Of a stretch of DNA of 64,000 nt, positions 8,721 through 17,941 are shown piece by piece. This stretch comes from PLA3 sp964592235 (GTDB taxonomy: Bacteria; Planctomycetota; Phycisphaerae; UBA1845; UTPLA1). Numbering within the stretch: position 1 is the stretch's first letter; the number at the start of each line of letters is the position of its first letter. Under the pieces are notes generated by a model. That model was not told the DNA's origin. It made no database searches and saw nothing but the letters and a program-made list of their open reading frames with translations. The stretch covers positions 1 through 64,000 of the forward strand of contig CAZQCF010000018.1 in NCBI GenBank assembly GCA_964592235.1. Direction: 5' to 3'. The position numbers and the translations under genes are program-made.

Positions 8721-9347
8721 ATGATCGCGATTCTCAATTATGACACATCCGATACGCAGGCGTTGCACGAGACGCTTTCGGATATGGGGGTGGCGCATCA
8801 GCGCGTCGATTCGCTCGATCACCTCGATCGCGCTGCGAGGATCATCCTGCCGCATGGCGATTCCTTTGCCGCGATGATTCGCGACATTCGCGACAGCGGC
8901 TACCTTCCCGTTCTGTTTCGCGCGCTGGACCAGGGGCGACCCATACTTGGAATTGGGCGGGGCATGCACCTTCTGTTCGACGTATGTTATGACAACGGTC
9001 AACATACAGGGCTGGGTTTCATCCCCGGCAAGGTAACAAGCCCTCGCGAAAGGGCGGCACCGACATTCGGCTCGGCAGTTGCCGTGGCAGAGGCCTGTGC
9101 GGTTCGCTGGACGCGACGGTCCGTTCTGGTTCACGGCCTTGCCTTGGAGTCGCCGTTTTATTTCGAGGCCGACGAGATTGCGGAGCCGCTTGATGCGCGG
9201 ATGACCCTGGCGCAGGTCGCTGCGTCGCCGTTACGTGCTGCCGCGGTTGAGGATGGGGCGGTATACGGCGTTCAATTCTTGCCGGAGCGATCCGCAAACG
9301 CGGGGAGGACCCTTCTGTCAAACTTCATTCACGCGCCGATTCGTTAG
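8721..9347 (+). CDS. HisH-like class I glutaminase domain protein, catalytic residues lost
   Basis: 208 residues, the size of HisH, the glutaminase subunit of imidazole glycerol phosphate synthase. The fold-defining segments match: an IAILNYD start, the PHGDSF loop in place of PGVGAF, PILGIGRGMHLLF in place of PILGICLGMQLLF, LGFIPGKV, and YGVQFLPERS in place of YGVQFHPEKS. The nucleophilic Cys is replaced by Gly79 and the catalytic His by Leu187, while the Glu (189) remains. It should therefore be unable to hydrolyse glutamine by the usual triad. No other his gene is near. It may be a regulatory or binding pseudoenzyme; the intact reading frame argues against simple decay. Confidence 0.75.
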   Translation: MIAILNYDTSDTQALHETLSDMGVAHQRVDSLDHLDRAARIILPHGDSFAAMIRDIRDSGYLPVLFRALDQGRPILGIGRGMHLLFDVCYDNGQHTGLGFIPGKVTSPRERAAPTFGSAVAVAEACAVRWTRRSVLVHGLALESPFYFEADEIAEPLDARMTLAQVAASPLRAAAVEDGAVYGVQFLPERSANAGRTLLSNFIHAPIR

Positions 9348-9392
9348 GGGAGAACTTTGCCTGTGCGGTCGCGCGCGAGAATCGCCGAGGTT

Positions 9393-11099
9393 CTAATCTT
9401 CCGGCTCTTCACGGCTCATGACGACCGGCGAACGTGGTCGCACATCCGGCTTGCACCGTGGGCAGGGGCGGCGCCCGTCTTCGATTGCCTTGGCCGGCGA
9501 CTCAAAGATTACAAGGTTTGACGCGAAGATGCTCCGGCCGCAGTCGGCGCTGGCAAGATGAAACACGGCACCCGACTTGCTGGCAACGTAGTGGATGTTG
9601 GGAATATCAAGAAGGTACGGCACCTGCGGCCATGGAACCTTGGCGTCCTCCAGCGAAGCGAATCGCACCGGCTCGGTCGCGGTGTTCGGGGCTGCGGCAT
9701 CTTTCGGCATGCTGTCCGCTTTCGCCGAGGGCGAAGTGCGCGGAGCGGGGCTTGGTGGCGTGGAGGGCGAAGCGATCGTTGCGACAGGAGCATCGATTGG
9801 GCGCTTCGCGACGGTTTCAGCGATCGGCTGGGAGTACTCATCGATCTGCGAGTTCATATCGATGAAGTACCAGAGCACTGCGGCCGTTCCGAGTAAAGCT
9901 CCGATGATGGAACCCGAGATCGCGATCGACGCGGCCGTACGGCGCTGCCGAGACTTGGCGAGCGGATCTTCGGCTGCGACGCGCTCCAGCGCGGCCGCGA
10001 GTTCGTCGGCGCTCGCGTAACGCTGCGCGGGATCCACCGCGAGACACTTTCGTAGGACGGCGGCGCCGGCATCGGTCAGGCCCGTGATGTCCTCCAATTT
10101 CGGAAGAGGAGGATTCTGATGCAGCTCGATGAGCTTTGACCGGCTGTCGGCGTGAATGGGAGGCGAACCGGTCATGGCGTAAAGCATGACGAGGCCGAAA
10201 CTGAAAATATCGCTCAAACCTGTCGTACTTTGTCCCTTGGCGGTTTCCGGAGCAATCCACCCCAGTGATCCGACGGCCTTTCCCCGGATTCGCTTGCTGG
10301 CCGATTCGTGCGCCACGTCAGCAAGGCCGAAATCCATGAGCTTCAGGTGGCCGTGCTCGTCGAACATGAGATTCCCGGGCTTCACATCGCGGTGGATGAT
10401 GCGATTCTTGTGGGCGAGGGCGAGCGCCTTGGCTGGGCCGATCATTAATTCGAACACGCGGGCCGGCGCGATCTTGCCGTGCAGGTCGATGTACTCCTTC
10501 AGCGTGCCGCCTTCCATCAACTCCAGCGCGAAGAAAATACGGCTGTCATCCTCGGCGATTTCGAAGATTGAAACAACGGCCGGGTGTTGCAGTCGTGCCA
10601 CGGCGCGCGCTTCCTGCATGAACAGTTCCGTATTCAAACAGGACGAGTCGCCGTCCGGACGGCGCTTGCGGGATAAGAGTTTGATCGCCACGTCGCGATT
10701 GAGCACGTCATCGTGGCCGCGCCAGACGACGCCCATTCCACCCTGTCCCAGGATTGAGAGAATACGATAACGGCCCAAGGTGCGACCGATGAGGCTCGTG
10801 TCAATGGCCACGCTCGGTGCGCCGGCGCGTGGCGGAGAACTTCCTTCCAAGGGTGCCTGGGTCGAAGAAGGTGGGTCGGTCCGAGCGGCCGCCACATCTT
10901 GAATGCCTCGGCGGCGAATCTCCGAAAGAGTTGTTGGATCGACTTCCTGGGCGCGCCACTCATTGCGACAATTCTTGCAGACAAGACGCCGACCAATCAG
11001 ACGCGGCGCGATTCGATAAGCAGCCTGACAGGATGGACAGGTGACGCAAACCCGGCGACCGGGATCGTTTACGTCAGAAGCGCGGGAGTCTACTGCCAT
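9393..11099 (-). CDS. Membrane Ser/Thr protein kinase with N-terminal zinc finger and C-terminal metal-binding motif
   Basis: About 568 residues from the ATG at 11099 (a TTG at 11162 would add 21 residues). The N-terminus has CPSC and CKNC pairs typical of MJ0042 zinc fingers. A complete Hanks-type kinase domain follows: GQGGMGVVWRG, DVAIKLL, HRDVKPGN and MDFGLAD. One transmembrane helix (SIIGALLGTAAVLWYFI) separates it from a Pro/Ala-rich stretch and a C-terminal segment with FHLASADCGRS and RRPCPRCKP, resembling Ada-type Cys metal-binding modules. The kinase is predicted cytoplasmic and the C-terminal module outside the membrane, a receptor-like plan. All catalytic residues are present. Its substrates are unknown. 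Confidence 0.88.
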   Translation of the reverse strand: MAVDSRASDVNDPGRRVCVTCPSCQAAYRIAPRLIGRRLVCKNCRNEWRAQEVDPTTLSEIRRRGIQDVAAARTDPPSSTQAPLEGSSPPRAGAPSVAIDTSLIGRTLGRYRILSILGQGGMGVVWRGHDDVLNRDVAIKLLSRKRRPDGDSSCLNTELFMQEARAVARLQHPAVVSIFEIAEDDSRIFFALELMEGGTLKEYIDLHGKIAPARVFELMIGPAKALALAHKNRIIHRDVKPGNLMFDEHGHLKLMDFGLADVAHESASKRIRGKAVGSLGWIAPETAKGQSTTGLSDIFSFGLVMLYAMTGSPPIHADSRSKLIELHQNPPLPKLEDITGLTDAGAAVLRKCLAVDPAQRYASADELAAALERVAAEDPLAKSRQRRTAASIAISGSIIGALLGTAAVLWYFIDMNSQIDEYSQPIAETVAKRPIDAPVATIASPSTPPSPAPRTSPSAKADSMPKDAAAPNTATEPVRFASLEDAKVPWPQVPYLLDIPNIHYVASKSGAVFHLASADCGRSIFASNLVIFESPAKAIEDGRRPCPRCKPDVRPRSPVVMSREEPED

Positions 11100-11202
11100 G
11101 CGGCACTGCCCCGATTGCGTCACCACCCCAAGTGCAACACTCCGCCCCGTTTGAATCCTCAATGCGGGACGTCCCCAACCTATTTAATCATACGCACGAT
11201 GT

Positions 11203-11234
11203 GGGGTATTCCCCAAGTGCAAACTTGGTACCCC
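11203..11234 (-). promoter_or_regulatory. Compound hairpin in kinase upstream region
   Basis: GGGGTA (11203-11208) pairs with TACCCC (11229-11234), enclosing CCAAGT (11213-11218) paired with ACTTGG (11223-11228) around GCAA, with a 4-base bulge. It overlaps a possible minus-strand promoter (TTGGGG, 18 bases, TATGAT), so it could be an operator or leader structure for the kinase gene. Function is inference. Confidence 0.35.
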
Positions 11235-11347
11235 GAATATCGGGCCGAATCGACCCGTCGTCGATCCATGATCGCTCTCGTTAGGCCTGCCTGCCGCTGG
11301 GTTCGACCCCTTTAACGGTAACCCTTGAGCGTTTTCGCGCACCAGAC

Positions 11348-12421
11348 CTAGGGAGACAAAGGGGGGCCGGTTAACTGGCCTTCCCGGTGGCGCGTCTCGT
11401 ACTGCTCTCGAAGAACGCGATCTTCGATCGAAATCCGCGCAGAAAGGAATAACGTTCTTCCTAATCGCTCCATTTCCTCGGCCGAGAGCCGGGCGGTTAG
11501 AATTCGACGGAGATGATGGCGCTCGGCGTCGTCGAGGGGTTGAGTGTCGGCTGGTATCAGGCGTTCCAGTTTCAGGACATGGTACGACCCCTCGGCTTCC
11601 AGCAGGTTCGAGACCTCGCCGGGCTTCAACTTGAAGGCCACGTCAACGAAAATCGAAGGCACGGTTGGATCGGTGCGTGAGAAAGGCGGCAACATGCCGA
11701 GCTTCTCCCGGGAGATGATGTTCTGGCTGAACTTCATAACAAGGTCCTCAAAACGCTCGCCTTGATCCAGGCGCTGTTTGATCTCCTTCCAAAAGCGCGG
11801 CGCCGCGATCTGAATATGCCGCACTTCGACCCGCTCGCCATGTACGCGGGCGAATTCCTGTTCGATCATTTCGTTGGTGATCGTGAGATTCGATTCGGCG
11901 ATCTTCCGAAGAAATGCCTGTCGCTGCATGGCGAGGTGCAGCTCCGTCCGTGAGACGCCGCGCGAGCGGGTCCAATCCTCAATGAGTTGCTCCTTGCGAG
12001 GCCCCGTAAGCGGGTCGGGGTCTTTTCCGTTGAAGCGGTCGGCCTGCAGCGTCAATTCGTATTCTCTATCAAAATCCGTTTGCGACACGGACAGCCCGAG
12101 GCGGGCCGCCTCCTGCCGCGCCACTCGAAGCAACAGCTCCTGTTGGAGGAACGCCAAGCCGCGCGCCTCCATTAATTGGGCCGTGAAATCGGCACGCTCA
12201 ATCGATTCACCGTTGATTGAAGCAATCGGGCGGCTGGAAGCACGCGTCACCGGGGGCGTCGCGGCAGCCGGCTCCATCGCGGGCGATGTCGCAGGCTGCA
12301 CCAGCTGGTCGCGTACGATCACTGCATTCGATCGGTTTCGCTCGCATGCAGCGCCCACGAAAAGCATCAGGCATGCCGCCGTCAGCAGCGAACGCAAGGC
12401 AAGGGGTCGTTGCATCATCAA
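11348..12421 (-). CDS. PpiC/SurA-type peptidyl-prolyl isomerase lipoprotein
   Basis: 357 residues, starting with a triple Met. A signal peptide ends in a lipobox (FVGAAC), predicting a membrane-anchored lipoprotein. Residues about 60-190 form a SurA-like helical chaperone region, and about 195-300 a parvulin domain (VRHIQIA, FEDLVMKFSQ, GMLPPFSR, AFKLKPGEVSNLLE, YHVLKLERL). Expected role is folding of exported or outer-membrane proteins. It is the last gene of the pabB-pabC-nif3-ppiC minus-strand unit, 15 bases after nif3. Confidence 0.85.
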   Translation of the reverse strand: MMMQRPLALRSLLTAACLMLFVGAACERNRSNAVIVRDQLVQPATSPAMEPAAATPPVTRASSRPIASINGESIERADFTAQLMEARGLAFLQQELLLRVARQEAARLGLSVSQTDFDREYELTLQADRFNGKDPDPLTGPRKEQLIEDWTRSRGVSRTELHLAMQRQAFLRKIAESNLTITNEMIEQEFARVHGERVEVRHIQIAAPRFWKEIKQRLDQGERFEDLVMKFSQNIISREKLGMLPPFSRTDPTVPSIFVDVAFKLKPGEVSNLLEAEGSYHVLKLERLIPADTQPLDDAERHHLRRILTARLSAEEMERLGRTLFLSARISIEDRVLREQYETRHREGQLTGPPLSP

Positions 12422-12436
12422 CGGCGTGGTCCTTTT

Positions 12437-13573
12437 TCAAACAGAGTCAAACGGATCGGCGTCCGCTTTGCTCATGGTAATAGAAGCGCCGGGAAGGTGT
12501 TGCTTGAGCTTGAGTGAAAGCGGGATTAACGCCGGCCGCTCGCTGGCCCAATGCCCCAGCGCGATGGCGCTTGCGCCGCTGCGGCGATACCGCAGGGCGT
12601 CATGGTGTCGTATCTCGCCCGTGATCACCACATCGCCTTGACCAATTCGCACTCCGGGAATCTCGAACGGCAGCGAGCCCGCCGCGCCGGCGCAGACCAG
12701 CCCGCGCGAAATGAACGCACCCGGTTCGCCGACGATGGCGACCTGCTCGGCCGAGACGGCGTGTTTCAGTGCGCGAGCCAGATCGCCTAGTGCCAACGGT
12801 GCTGCAAAGGATCCCATGCGGCCTTGCCCCAGATACGGAACGGCAAGCGGTTCCAGCGGATACACGTCGAACGCCGGCTCCTCATACGGGTGGGCCGCGC
12901 GAAGCGCCTCAATGACCGCCGCCAGCCGCGACTTTGGCAGGATCACTTCCAGACGCGTTTCATCCACGCGTTCGAATCGCCCGCGCTCGCCGACGGCAGG
13001 ATGGGTCGAATCGGTACCGAAAAACGTACCCTGCCCCGCGATTCGATAGCTGCATTTTTCGTACGCCCCGATTTTGCCCGCGCCGGCCGCGAAGATCGCT
13101 TCCGCTACTTCATCCGCGCTTTCGTGCGGGACGAAAACGACTAACTTGCATTGTGCGGCGGGTGGGGCGGCGGCTGAAAACGGTCTGACCGATGAGAGAC
13201 CTGCAAGCTCGGCCAGCGTGTCGTTCGTGCCGCCGGGGGCAGCGTCCAGAGCGGTGTGCGGCGAGTAAATGGCGATGCGACGCGAAAGCGCTTCCGCCGC
13301 GAGGCCTTCAGCAGTGTCACGCGAGACACCGAATCGTTTCACCGCGCGGAAGATCGGGGGGTGATAGCTCACGATCGAATTGCAGCCGAGTTTAACAGCC
13401 TCATCCAGAACGGCTGCGGTCAGATCAATCGTGAGCAGCACGTACTCCGCGGGCCAGTTTGGATCGCCCACCAACAATCCAACGTTGTCCCATTCGGCGG
13501 CGGCCCACGACGGCGCGATCGCCTCCATGGCGGAGCAAAGCTGGGCGACCGAAAGCGGCTGAGCCGTAGCCAT
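12437..13573 (-). CDS. Nif3-like dinuclear metal-centre protein (YqfO type)
   Basis: 378 residues. The Nif3 family halves are visible: WDNVGLLVGD, SYHPPIF and YSPHTALD at the N-terminus, and VITGEIRHHDAL with LGHWASER at the C-terminus, supplying the metal-ligand His and Glu residues. Between them lies the CutA/PII-like insert (HPYEEPAFDVYPL) characteristic of longer YqfO-type members. Some members are annotated as GTP cyclohydrolase 1 type 2, but the physiological role is unsettled. The start at 13573 is chosen because its ATG shares a base with the pabC stop (TGATG); an in-frame ATG at 13585 is possible. Confidence 0.85.
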   Translation of the reverse strand: MATAQPLSVAQLCSAMEAIAPSWAAAEWDNVGLLVGDPNWPAEYVLLTIDLTAAVLDEAVKLGCNSIVSYHPPIFRAVKRFGVSRDTAEGLAAEALSRRIAIYSPHTALDAAPGGTNDTLAELAGLSSVRPFSAAAPPAAQCKLVVFVPHESADEVAEAIFAAGAGKIGAYEKCSYRIAGQGTFFGTDSTHPAVGERGRFERVDETRLEVILPKSRLAAVIEALRAAHPYEEPAFDVYPLEPLAVPYLGQGRMGSFAAPLALGDLARALKHAVSAEQVAIVGEPGAFISRGLVCAGAAGSLPFEIPGVRIGQGDVVITGEIRHHDALRYRRSGASAIALGHWASERPALIPLSLKLKQHLPGASITMSKADADPFDSV

Positions 13574-14460
13574 CAGGCGGGGCACTCCGTTGCAACGAGA
13601 TCTGCAAACAATCTCGTCAATTTCCCAGTGATGGGGCCGGGTGCGCCCTCTCCCACCGTGTGCTTTTCGATGGCGGTCACCGGCATGATTTCAAGGACGC
13701 TCGCGGTCAGAAACACCTCGCTCGCAGCCAGCAGCATGTTAATGTCGATCGGCGTTTCGGCAACGTCGATGCCGTTCGCGCGCGCAAGTTGGATGACCGT
13801 CTGGCGCGTGATGCCTGGTAGAACGGGCGTGGTCGTGGGTGGCGTCAGAAGACGGCCTTCGTGAACGATGAACACGTTTGAGAAAGCGGCTTCGGCGAGC
13901 AGGTTGTCGGAGTTGAACCAGAGCGATTCCTGGCAGCCGCGCTGCTGCGCATCGCGCATCGAAAGCAGACGTGGCAGGTAGGAAAGCGTTTTATGACCGG
14001 CAAGCGGATCGAGCCGATTTGTTCGATACGGGCTGATGCAGGCACGCATGCCGAAGCGATACAACTCCGGCGGATAGGGTTGCAGGGGTTGAGAAGTGAT
14101 CAGTATCGTGGGGCGGTGTTCGGCCTCGCCCACCGGCGCAATCAAGCCCGGTCGAGGCACGCTCCCGGGCGTGAGGGTAATCCGCATTCGCGCGTCAGTC
14201 AGGTCGTTCGCAGCCAGGAGATCATCCACCGCGCGCGCCAGTTCGCCGGCATCACACGGAACGATCAATTCCAGGGCCGCAGCCGTCGCAAACATCCGGT
14301 CGAGGTGCGGCTTGAGGCGAAACGGTTTGCGGCGATAGACGCGAAAAGTTTCAAAAAGCCCGGCGGCATGAGTGAACCCGGCGTCGAACACGCTGACGCG
14401 GGCAGCGTCCGCAGGGACGATATCGCCGTTCAAATAGACCCATTCGCGGCGGTCAGACAT
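13573..14460 (-). CDS. pabC: Aminodeoxychorismate lyase (class IV PLP aminotransferase fold)
   Basis: 295 residues. Fold-type IV PLP features are visible: YLNGDIVPADAARVSVFDAGF, the PLP Lys in AGHKTLSYLPRL, and EAAFSNVFIV. The same family includes branched-chain and D-amino acid aminotransferases; the lyase assignment rests on its 8-base overlap with pabB upstream. It would split 4-amino-4-deoxychorismate into p-aminobenzoate and pyruvate for folate synthesis. The ATG at 14460 fits the family N-terminus; a longer reading frame to 14673 lies within pabB. Confidence 0.8.
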   Translation of the reverse strand: MSDRREWVYLNGDIVPADAARVSVFDAGFTHAAGLFETFRVYRRKPFRLKPHLDRMFATAAALELIVPCDAGELARAVDDLLAANDLTDARMRITLTPGSVPRPGLIAPVGEAEHRPTILITSQPLQPYPPELYRFGMRACISPYRTNRLDPLAGHKTLSYLPRLLSMRDAQQRGCQESLWFNSDNLLAEAAFSNVFIVHEGRLLTPPTTTPVLPGITRQTVIQLARANGIDVAETPIDINMLLAASEVFLTASVLEIMPVTAIEKHTVGEGAPGPITGKLTRLFADLVATECPA

Positions 14461-15970
14461 GGGCGACGGCTCCGTCGGTGGTCGCGCTTGGATCGGCGTG
14501 AGGCTGCGATTCGCGTGCGGCGCAGCCGCGTTGCTCCAACGTCGGTGCAATGCGGCCAGGCGATGCCAGCGCGGCCAGCATGCCGACCGCTTTCGCGTCC
14601 AACTCCGCAAGTTCTTCCTGCGGAAGCGAGTCGGCGACGATGCCGCTGCCAACGTGGAACTGAACCGAACCATTCTGATAGGCCGTCATCGTTCGAATGG
14701 CGAGATTGAGCATCAGGTCGCCATCGAGGCCGAACCAGCCGATTGCGCCGCAATACGCCCCGCGCGGTGAGGACTCAAGTTCGTGAATGATCTGCATCGC
14801 GCGGACCTTTGGCGCGCCGGTGATCGATCCGCCGGGAAACGTCGCGCGAAGCAGATCGACGGCATCGCAGCTTTCGCGCAATCGCCCCGTAATCGTCGCC
14901 GTTCGATGGAAGACGTGGGGCATCGATTCGATCTCACCCTCGCTCGTAACACGAACCGTGCCGGGTTCGCAGACCCGGCTCAAGTCGTTTCGCTCGAGGT
15001 CGATGATCATGTTCAATTCGGCGCGGTCTTTCTCGCTGTCGCGCAGCGCCGAGCGAGCCATCTCGTCGCGCAGGAGGTGACCCGTTCGAGGGCGCGTGCC
15101 CTTGATCGGACGGGTCGTCACGTCGCGTCCGGTCTTGCACAGAAACAATTCAGGGGAGGACGATACGATGGCTGGTTGGTCGCCGAACGGCGCGAGATAT
15201 GCCGCGTATTCGGCCGGGTTGGTCGCCGCCAGGCGGTCGTAAAGTTCGCCTGGCGAAAGACTCGTCATTGCGAAGTATCGGCGCGCCAGGTTCACCTGAA
15301 AAACATCGCCCGCTCGGATGTACTCCAACGTGCGGCGACATCGTTCCAGGTAATCCGCCGGCAAATCGTCCCAGCTGCCGACGGCGTCCGAAGTGGGGAC
15401 GGATTGCGGTGCATTGAGTGCAGGCGCGCCAGGATCAGCAAGGGTCTCCAGCCACGCCGCCACCTTCGCCACACGCGACCCGGCGGTGGGCCTTCCAGCA
15501 ACCGTCAATTCGCGCGGGAGATCGGCCGCAACGATGGACCACGTCCCGGTGGCATGATCGCAAACAAGAAAGGTGTCATAAAGTGACCATCGCGCCAATT
15601 CCTGCGACCGCGAACCATGCCGCCAATCGGCCGACGGCTCGACAAAACGGCCGGCCTCGTAGGCAATGAATCCAATCCATGCGGCGGAGAAGGGAAGATC
15701 GCGAGGGGGCGGCTCACTGCGGCCCATGCACCCGAGTGCTTTCATCTGATCGAATGGATTGACGCCATCCGAAGCAGCTACGTTGATCGTTCGAATCGGG
15801 TCCGCGGCGAAGATTGAGAATCGCTTGCCCGGGCCGGCCTGATCAAGCGACTCCAGAATGGCCGCTCGGGGTAGCCCGGTCCACGCGCGGCGCAGCAACT
15901 GAAGATTCACAGGGGCGGCTACGGTCCGTGAACTGAATGGGATCGTCGCGGCGTTATGGGCCGGAATCAT
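14453..15970 (-). CDS. pabB: Aminodeoxychorismate synthase component I
   Basis: 505 residues of the chorismate-binding family. The C-terminal half carries PIKGTRPR, DLERNDLSRVCEPGTV, FPGGSITGAPKVRAMQII and SGIVADS, matching PabB/TrpE active-site segments. Coupling to pabC favours PabB over anthranilate synthase TrpE. It aminates chorismate with ammonia from a PabA/TrpG glutaminase, which is not in the window. The C-terminal 30 residues beyond the conserved region are low-complexity. Its 5' end faces the divergent gene at 16148. Confidence 0.88.
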   Translation of the reverse strand: MIPAHNAATIPFSSRTVAAPVNLQLLRRAWTGLPRAAILESLDQAGPGKRFSIFAADPIRTINVAASDGVNPFDQMKALGCMGRSEPPPRDLPFSAAWIGFIAYEAGRFVEPSADWRHGSRSQELARWSLYDTFLVCDHATGTWSIVAADLPRELTVAGRPTAGSRVAKVAAWLETLADPGAPALNAPQSVPTSDAVGSWDDLPADYLERCRRTLEYIRAGDVFQVNLARRYFAMTSLSPGELYDRLAATNPAEYAAYLAPFGDQPAIVSSSPELFLCKTGRDVTTRPIKGTRPRTGHLLRDEMARSALRDSEKDRAELNMIIDLERNDLSRVCEPGTVRVTSEGEIESMPHVFHRTATITGRLRESCDAVDLLRATFPGGSITGAPKVRAMQIIHELESSPRGAYCGAIGWFGLDGDLMLNLAIRTMTAYQNGSVQFHVGSGIVADSLPQEELAELDAKAVGMLAALASPGRIAPTLEQRGCAARESQPHADPSATTDGAVAHV

Positions 15971-16040
15971 GGCGGGAAGTATAGCTACGGGGCCGTGAAC
16001 ATCCTATCGGTCCAAAGCCGACGTGGCACGGCCGGAACAC

Positions 16041-16068
16041 TTGAGCCGGCGCGGGGGCCTCGTATAAT
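16041..16068 (+). promoter_or_regulatory. Sigma70-type promoter
   Basis: TTGAGC (16041-16046), a 16-base spacer and a perfect TATAAT (16063-16068). Transcription would start near 16075 and give a leader of about 70 bases before the gene at 16148, which has GGAAGGAT before its ATG. Confidence 0.65.
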
Positions 16069-16147
16069 GTACTGTGGAGTCTGCGCGAGGCGGCGGACTT
16101 CACCAACAAGCCTGGGGGCCTGACTTAACGTCGGAAGGATTACGCGT

Positions 16148-16681
16148 ATGAAGACCCATCGCCGAGCGAGGGCGATCGCGCTGGCTGCCGCACACGAACG
16201 GGGAACCGTTCTATGGTTGATTGCGATCCTGCTTGCGATCATCGCGACGGTTCTCGTGATGCAAGCGGGGGGGGTGATGGGCGTGCGGCAAGCCTATGGC
16301 GACACGCCAATGATGGGCGGGCGCGGCATCTACGCATTTACCGGGGCGATCGACAGCAATCGCTCCGGGTTGTTCATGATGGACGTCGACAACAGTACCG
16401 TCTGGGCCTACGAATACCTTCCCAGCACGCGCAAGCTGCGACTCGTCTTCGCCCGCTCGTTCACGTTCGATCGATACCTCGAAGACTACGGTCTGGATGA
16501 GCAGACCGCGCCAGCAAAGATCAGCCAGCTCCTGACCATGCAGCGTGAGCGAAAGGAGCGCGACGCACGCAGCGGTGCGGGCGCAGCCGATGACGCCGAC
16601 GGCCTGTTGACGACCAGTCTGCCGGGTATGCCGACGACGCAGGGGAATCAGGCAGGTACCGAGGCGCGATCCGAAAAATAA
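16148..16681 (+). CDS. Single-pass membrane protein of unknown function
   Basis: 177 residues with GGAAGGAT upstream of the ATG. A basic N-terminus precedes one membrane helix (about 18-38, LWLIAILLAIIATVLVM), then a Gly/Met-rich segment (GDTPMMGGRGIYAFTG) and a predicted extracytoplasmic domain with WAYEYLPSTRKLRLVFARSF. The C-terminal 45 residues are charged and Ala/Gly/Thr-rich. I recognise no domain. It has its own promoter and precedes the HTH membrane protein by about 50 bases. Confidence 0.6.
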   Translation: MKTHRRARAIALAAAHERGTVLWLIAILLAIIATVLVMQAGGVMGVRQAYGDTPMMGGRGIYAFTGAIDSNRSGLFMMDVDNSTVWAYEYLPSTRKLRLVFARSFTFDRYLEDYGLDEQTAPAKISQLLTMQRERKERDARSGAGAADDADGLLTTSLPGMPTTQGNQAGTEARSEK

Positions 16682-16732
16682 TACCGACCGCGGCGAGCAC
16701 CGAGGTCATTGCCAGCGAAATGGGTGGAACCG

Positions 16733-17941
16733 ATGGCCAGTGATTACCTGACGCTTGATGAAGTCTGCGAACTGCTTGGAAAGACGCCGACCGACGTGAA
16801 GCGTCTGGTGGCGGACGGCCAGTTGCGCGAGCTGCACGACGCGGGAACGGTTTTCTATAAGCGCAGCGAAGTCGTTTCCATCGCCGAGAAGGAAGGCAGC
16901 AGCATCGTCAACCTTGCCGCCGACGATGAATTAGGCGCGGATGCGTTGAAGCTGGACGAGCCGGATTCCTTCGCCTCGGCGTTGTCGAGTCTCGCCGACT
17001 CCTCCTCTGGCCTGGACTTGATGGACGCCAGCCCCGGCACGGTGGAGGCGAAATCGCCGTCGGACTCGGCCCTGGGCGATTCGTCGCCTCCGCTCGAGCT
17101 GACCGCCGAGGAGTTCCCCGAAGAGCTGCCCGCCGCCCCGAAGGAGATGACCTCCGAAATCGATCTGCTCCCCGACGATGAAGCCGACGCTGCGCCTCCT
17201 AAGCCTGCGGCCAAGCCAGCGGCGAAGGCCGCCGCTCCGATGGATCTGGAAGTCCCGGATCTGGGATTGAGCGGGTCGAGCATCATCAGCCTCGAGCCAG
17301 ACGTAGACGAAATGGCCCCGGCTGGTCAACGGTCGGCCGCGCCGCCTCCGAAGAACGACGCCAAACCGTCCAAAGGCATCAGCGTCTTTGACGACGACGA
17401 GATCGAGATTCCGACGGACCCGATGGGCGAAACGCGCATTTCGTCGGGCATGGATGAGTTGGAGGCCGTCGGCAGCGGCAGCGGATTGCTTGATATCTCC
17501 CAGGAGAGTGACGACACCAGTCTCGGTTCGGAGCTGCTGGACGTGATTTCGCCATCGCCCGAAGCCGGTGAGACCGCCGACGAAGGCAGCGGCGTGGAGA
17601 TCGTCGAAGGCGCCGAGACGGTCGAAGACAGCGGCGCGGAAGTCGCTGCCCCCTACGACGACGCCGAGGCCCAGCCGGTGGCCGCGACGGCCGCCGTCGC
17701 CGCGCCGCGGCGCGTGTCCACCGCCGCCATGGCGGGGGCCATGCAGATGAACGTCACGCTGGTGCTGGGTGTGTTGGCCATGGCGCTGGTCGGCCTGGCG
17801 GCTGCGGCGAACGTGCAGGGCGTCTGGCCGGCCTTCCTCGAACCGATCGCGCGCGGCGTGGTCTATGCCAGCGTATTTGGCGGCCTGGCCGTCGTGGCCA
17901 TCGGCATGGGCGTTTGGGGCATCCTCGCCGGGCGGAAGTAG
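16733..17941 (+). CDS. Helix-turn-helix / acidic linker / two-TM protein
   Basis: 402 residues from the ATG at 16733 (GGTGGAA upstream; a TTG at 16709 is less likely). Residues 1-45 form a MerR/excisionase-type DNA-binding motif (YLTLDEVCELLGKTPTDVKRLVADGQL). A long acidic, Ala/Pro/Ser-rich, probably disordered segment runs to about residue 325. Two hydrophobic helices (about 343-362 and 378-397) end the protein, finishing GVWGILAGRK. It could be a membrane-tethered regulator, or the HTH could act as a protein-binding module. Its last 78 bases are repeated at 18905-18982 beyond the toxin-antitoxin pair. Confidence 0.65.
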   Translation: MASDYLTLDEVCELLGKTPTDVKRLVADGQLRELHDAGTVFYKRSEVVSIAEKEGSSIVNLAADDELGADALKLDEPDSFASALSSLADSSSGLDLMDASPGTVEAKSPSDSALGDSSPPLELTAEEFPEELPAAPKEMTSEIDLLPDDEADAAPPKPAAKPAAKAAAPMDLEVPDLGLSGSSIISLEPDVDEMAPAGQRSAAPPPKNDAKPSKGISVFDDDEIEIPTDPMGETRISSGMDELEAVGSGSGLLDISQESDDTSLGSELLDVISPSPEAGETADEGSGVEIVEGAETVEDSGAEVAAPYDDAEAQPVAATAAVAAPRRVSTAAMAGAMQMNVTLVLGVLAMALVGLAAAANVQGVWPAFLEPIARGVVYASVFGGLAVVAIGMGVWGILAGRK

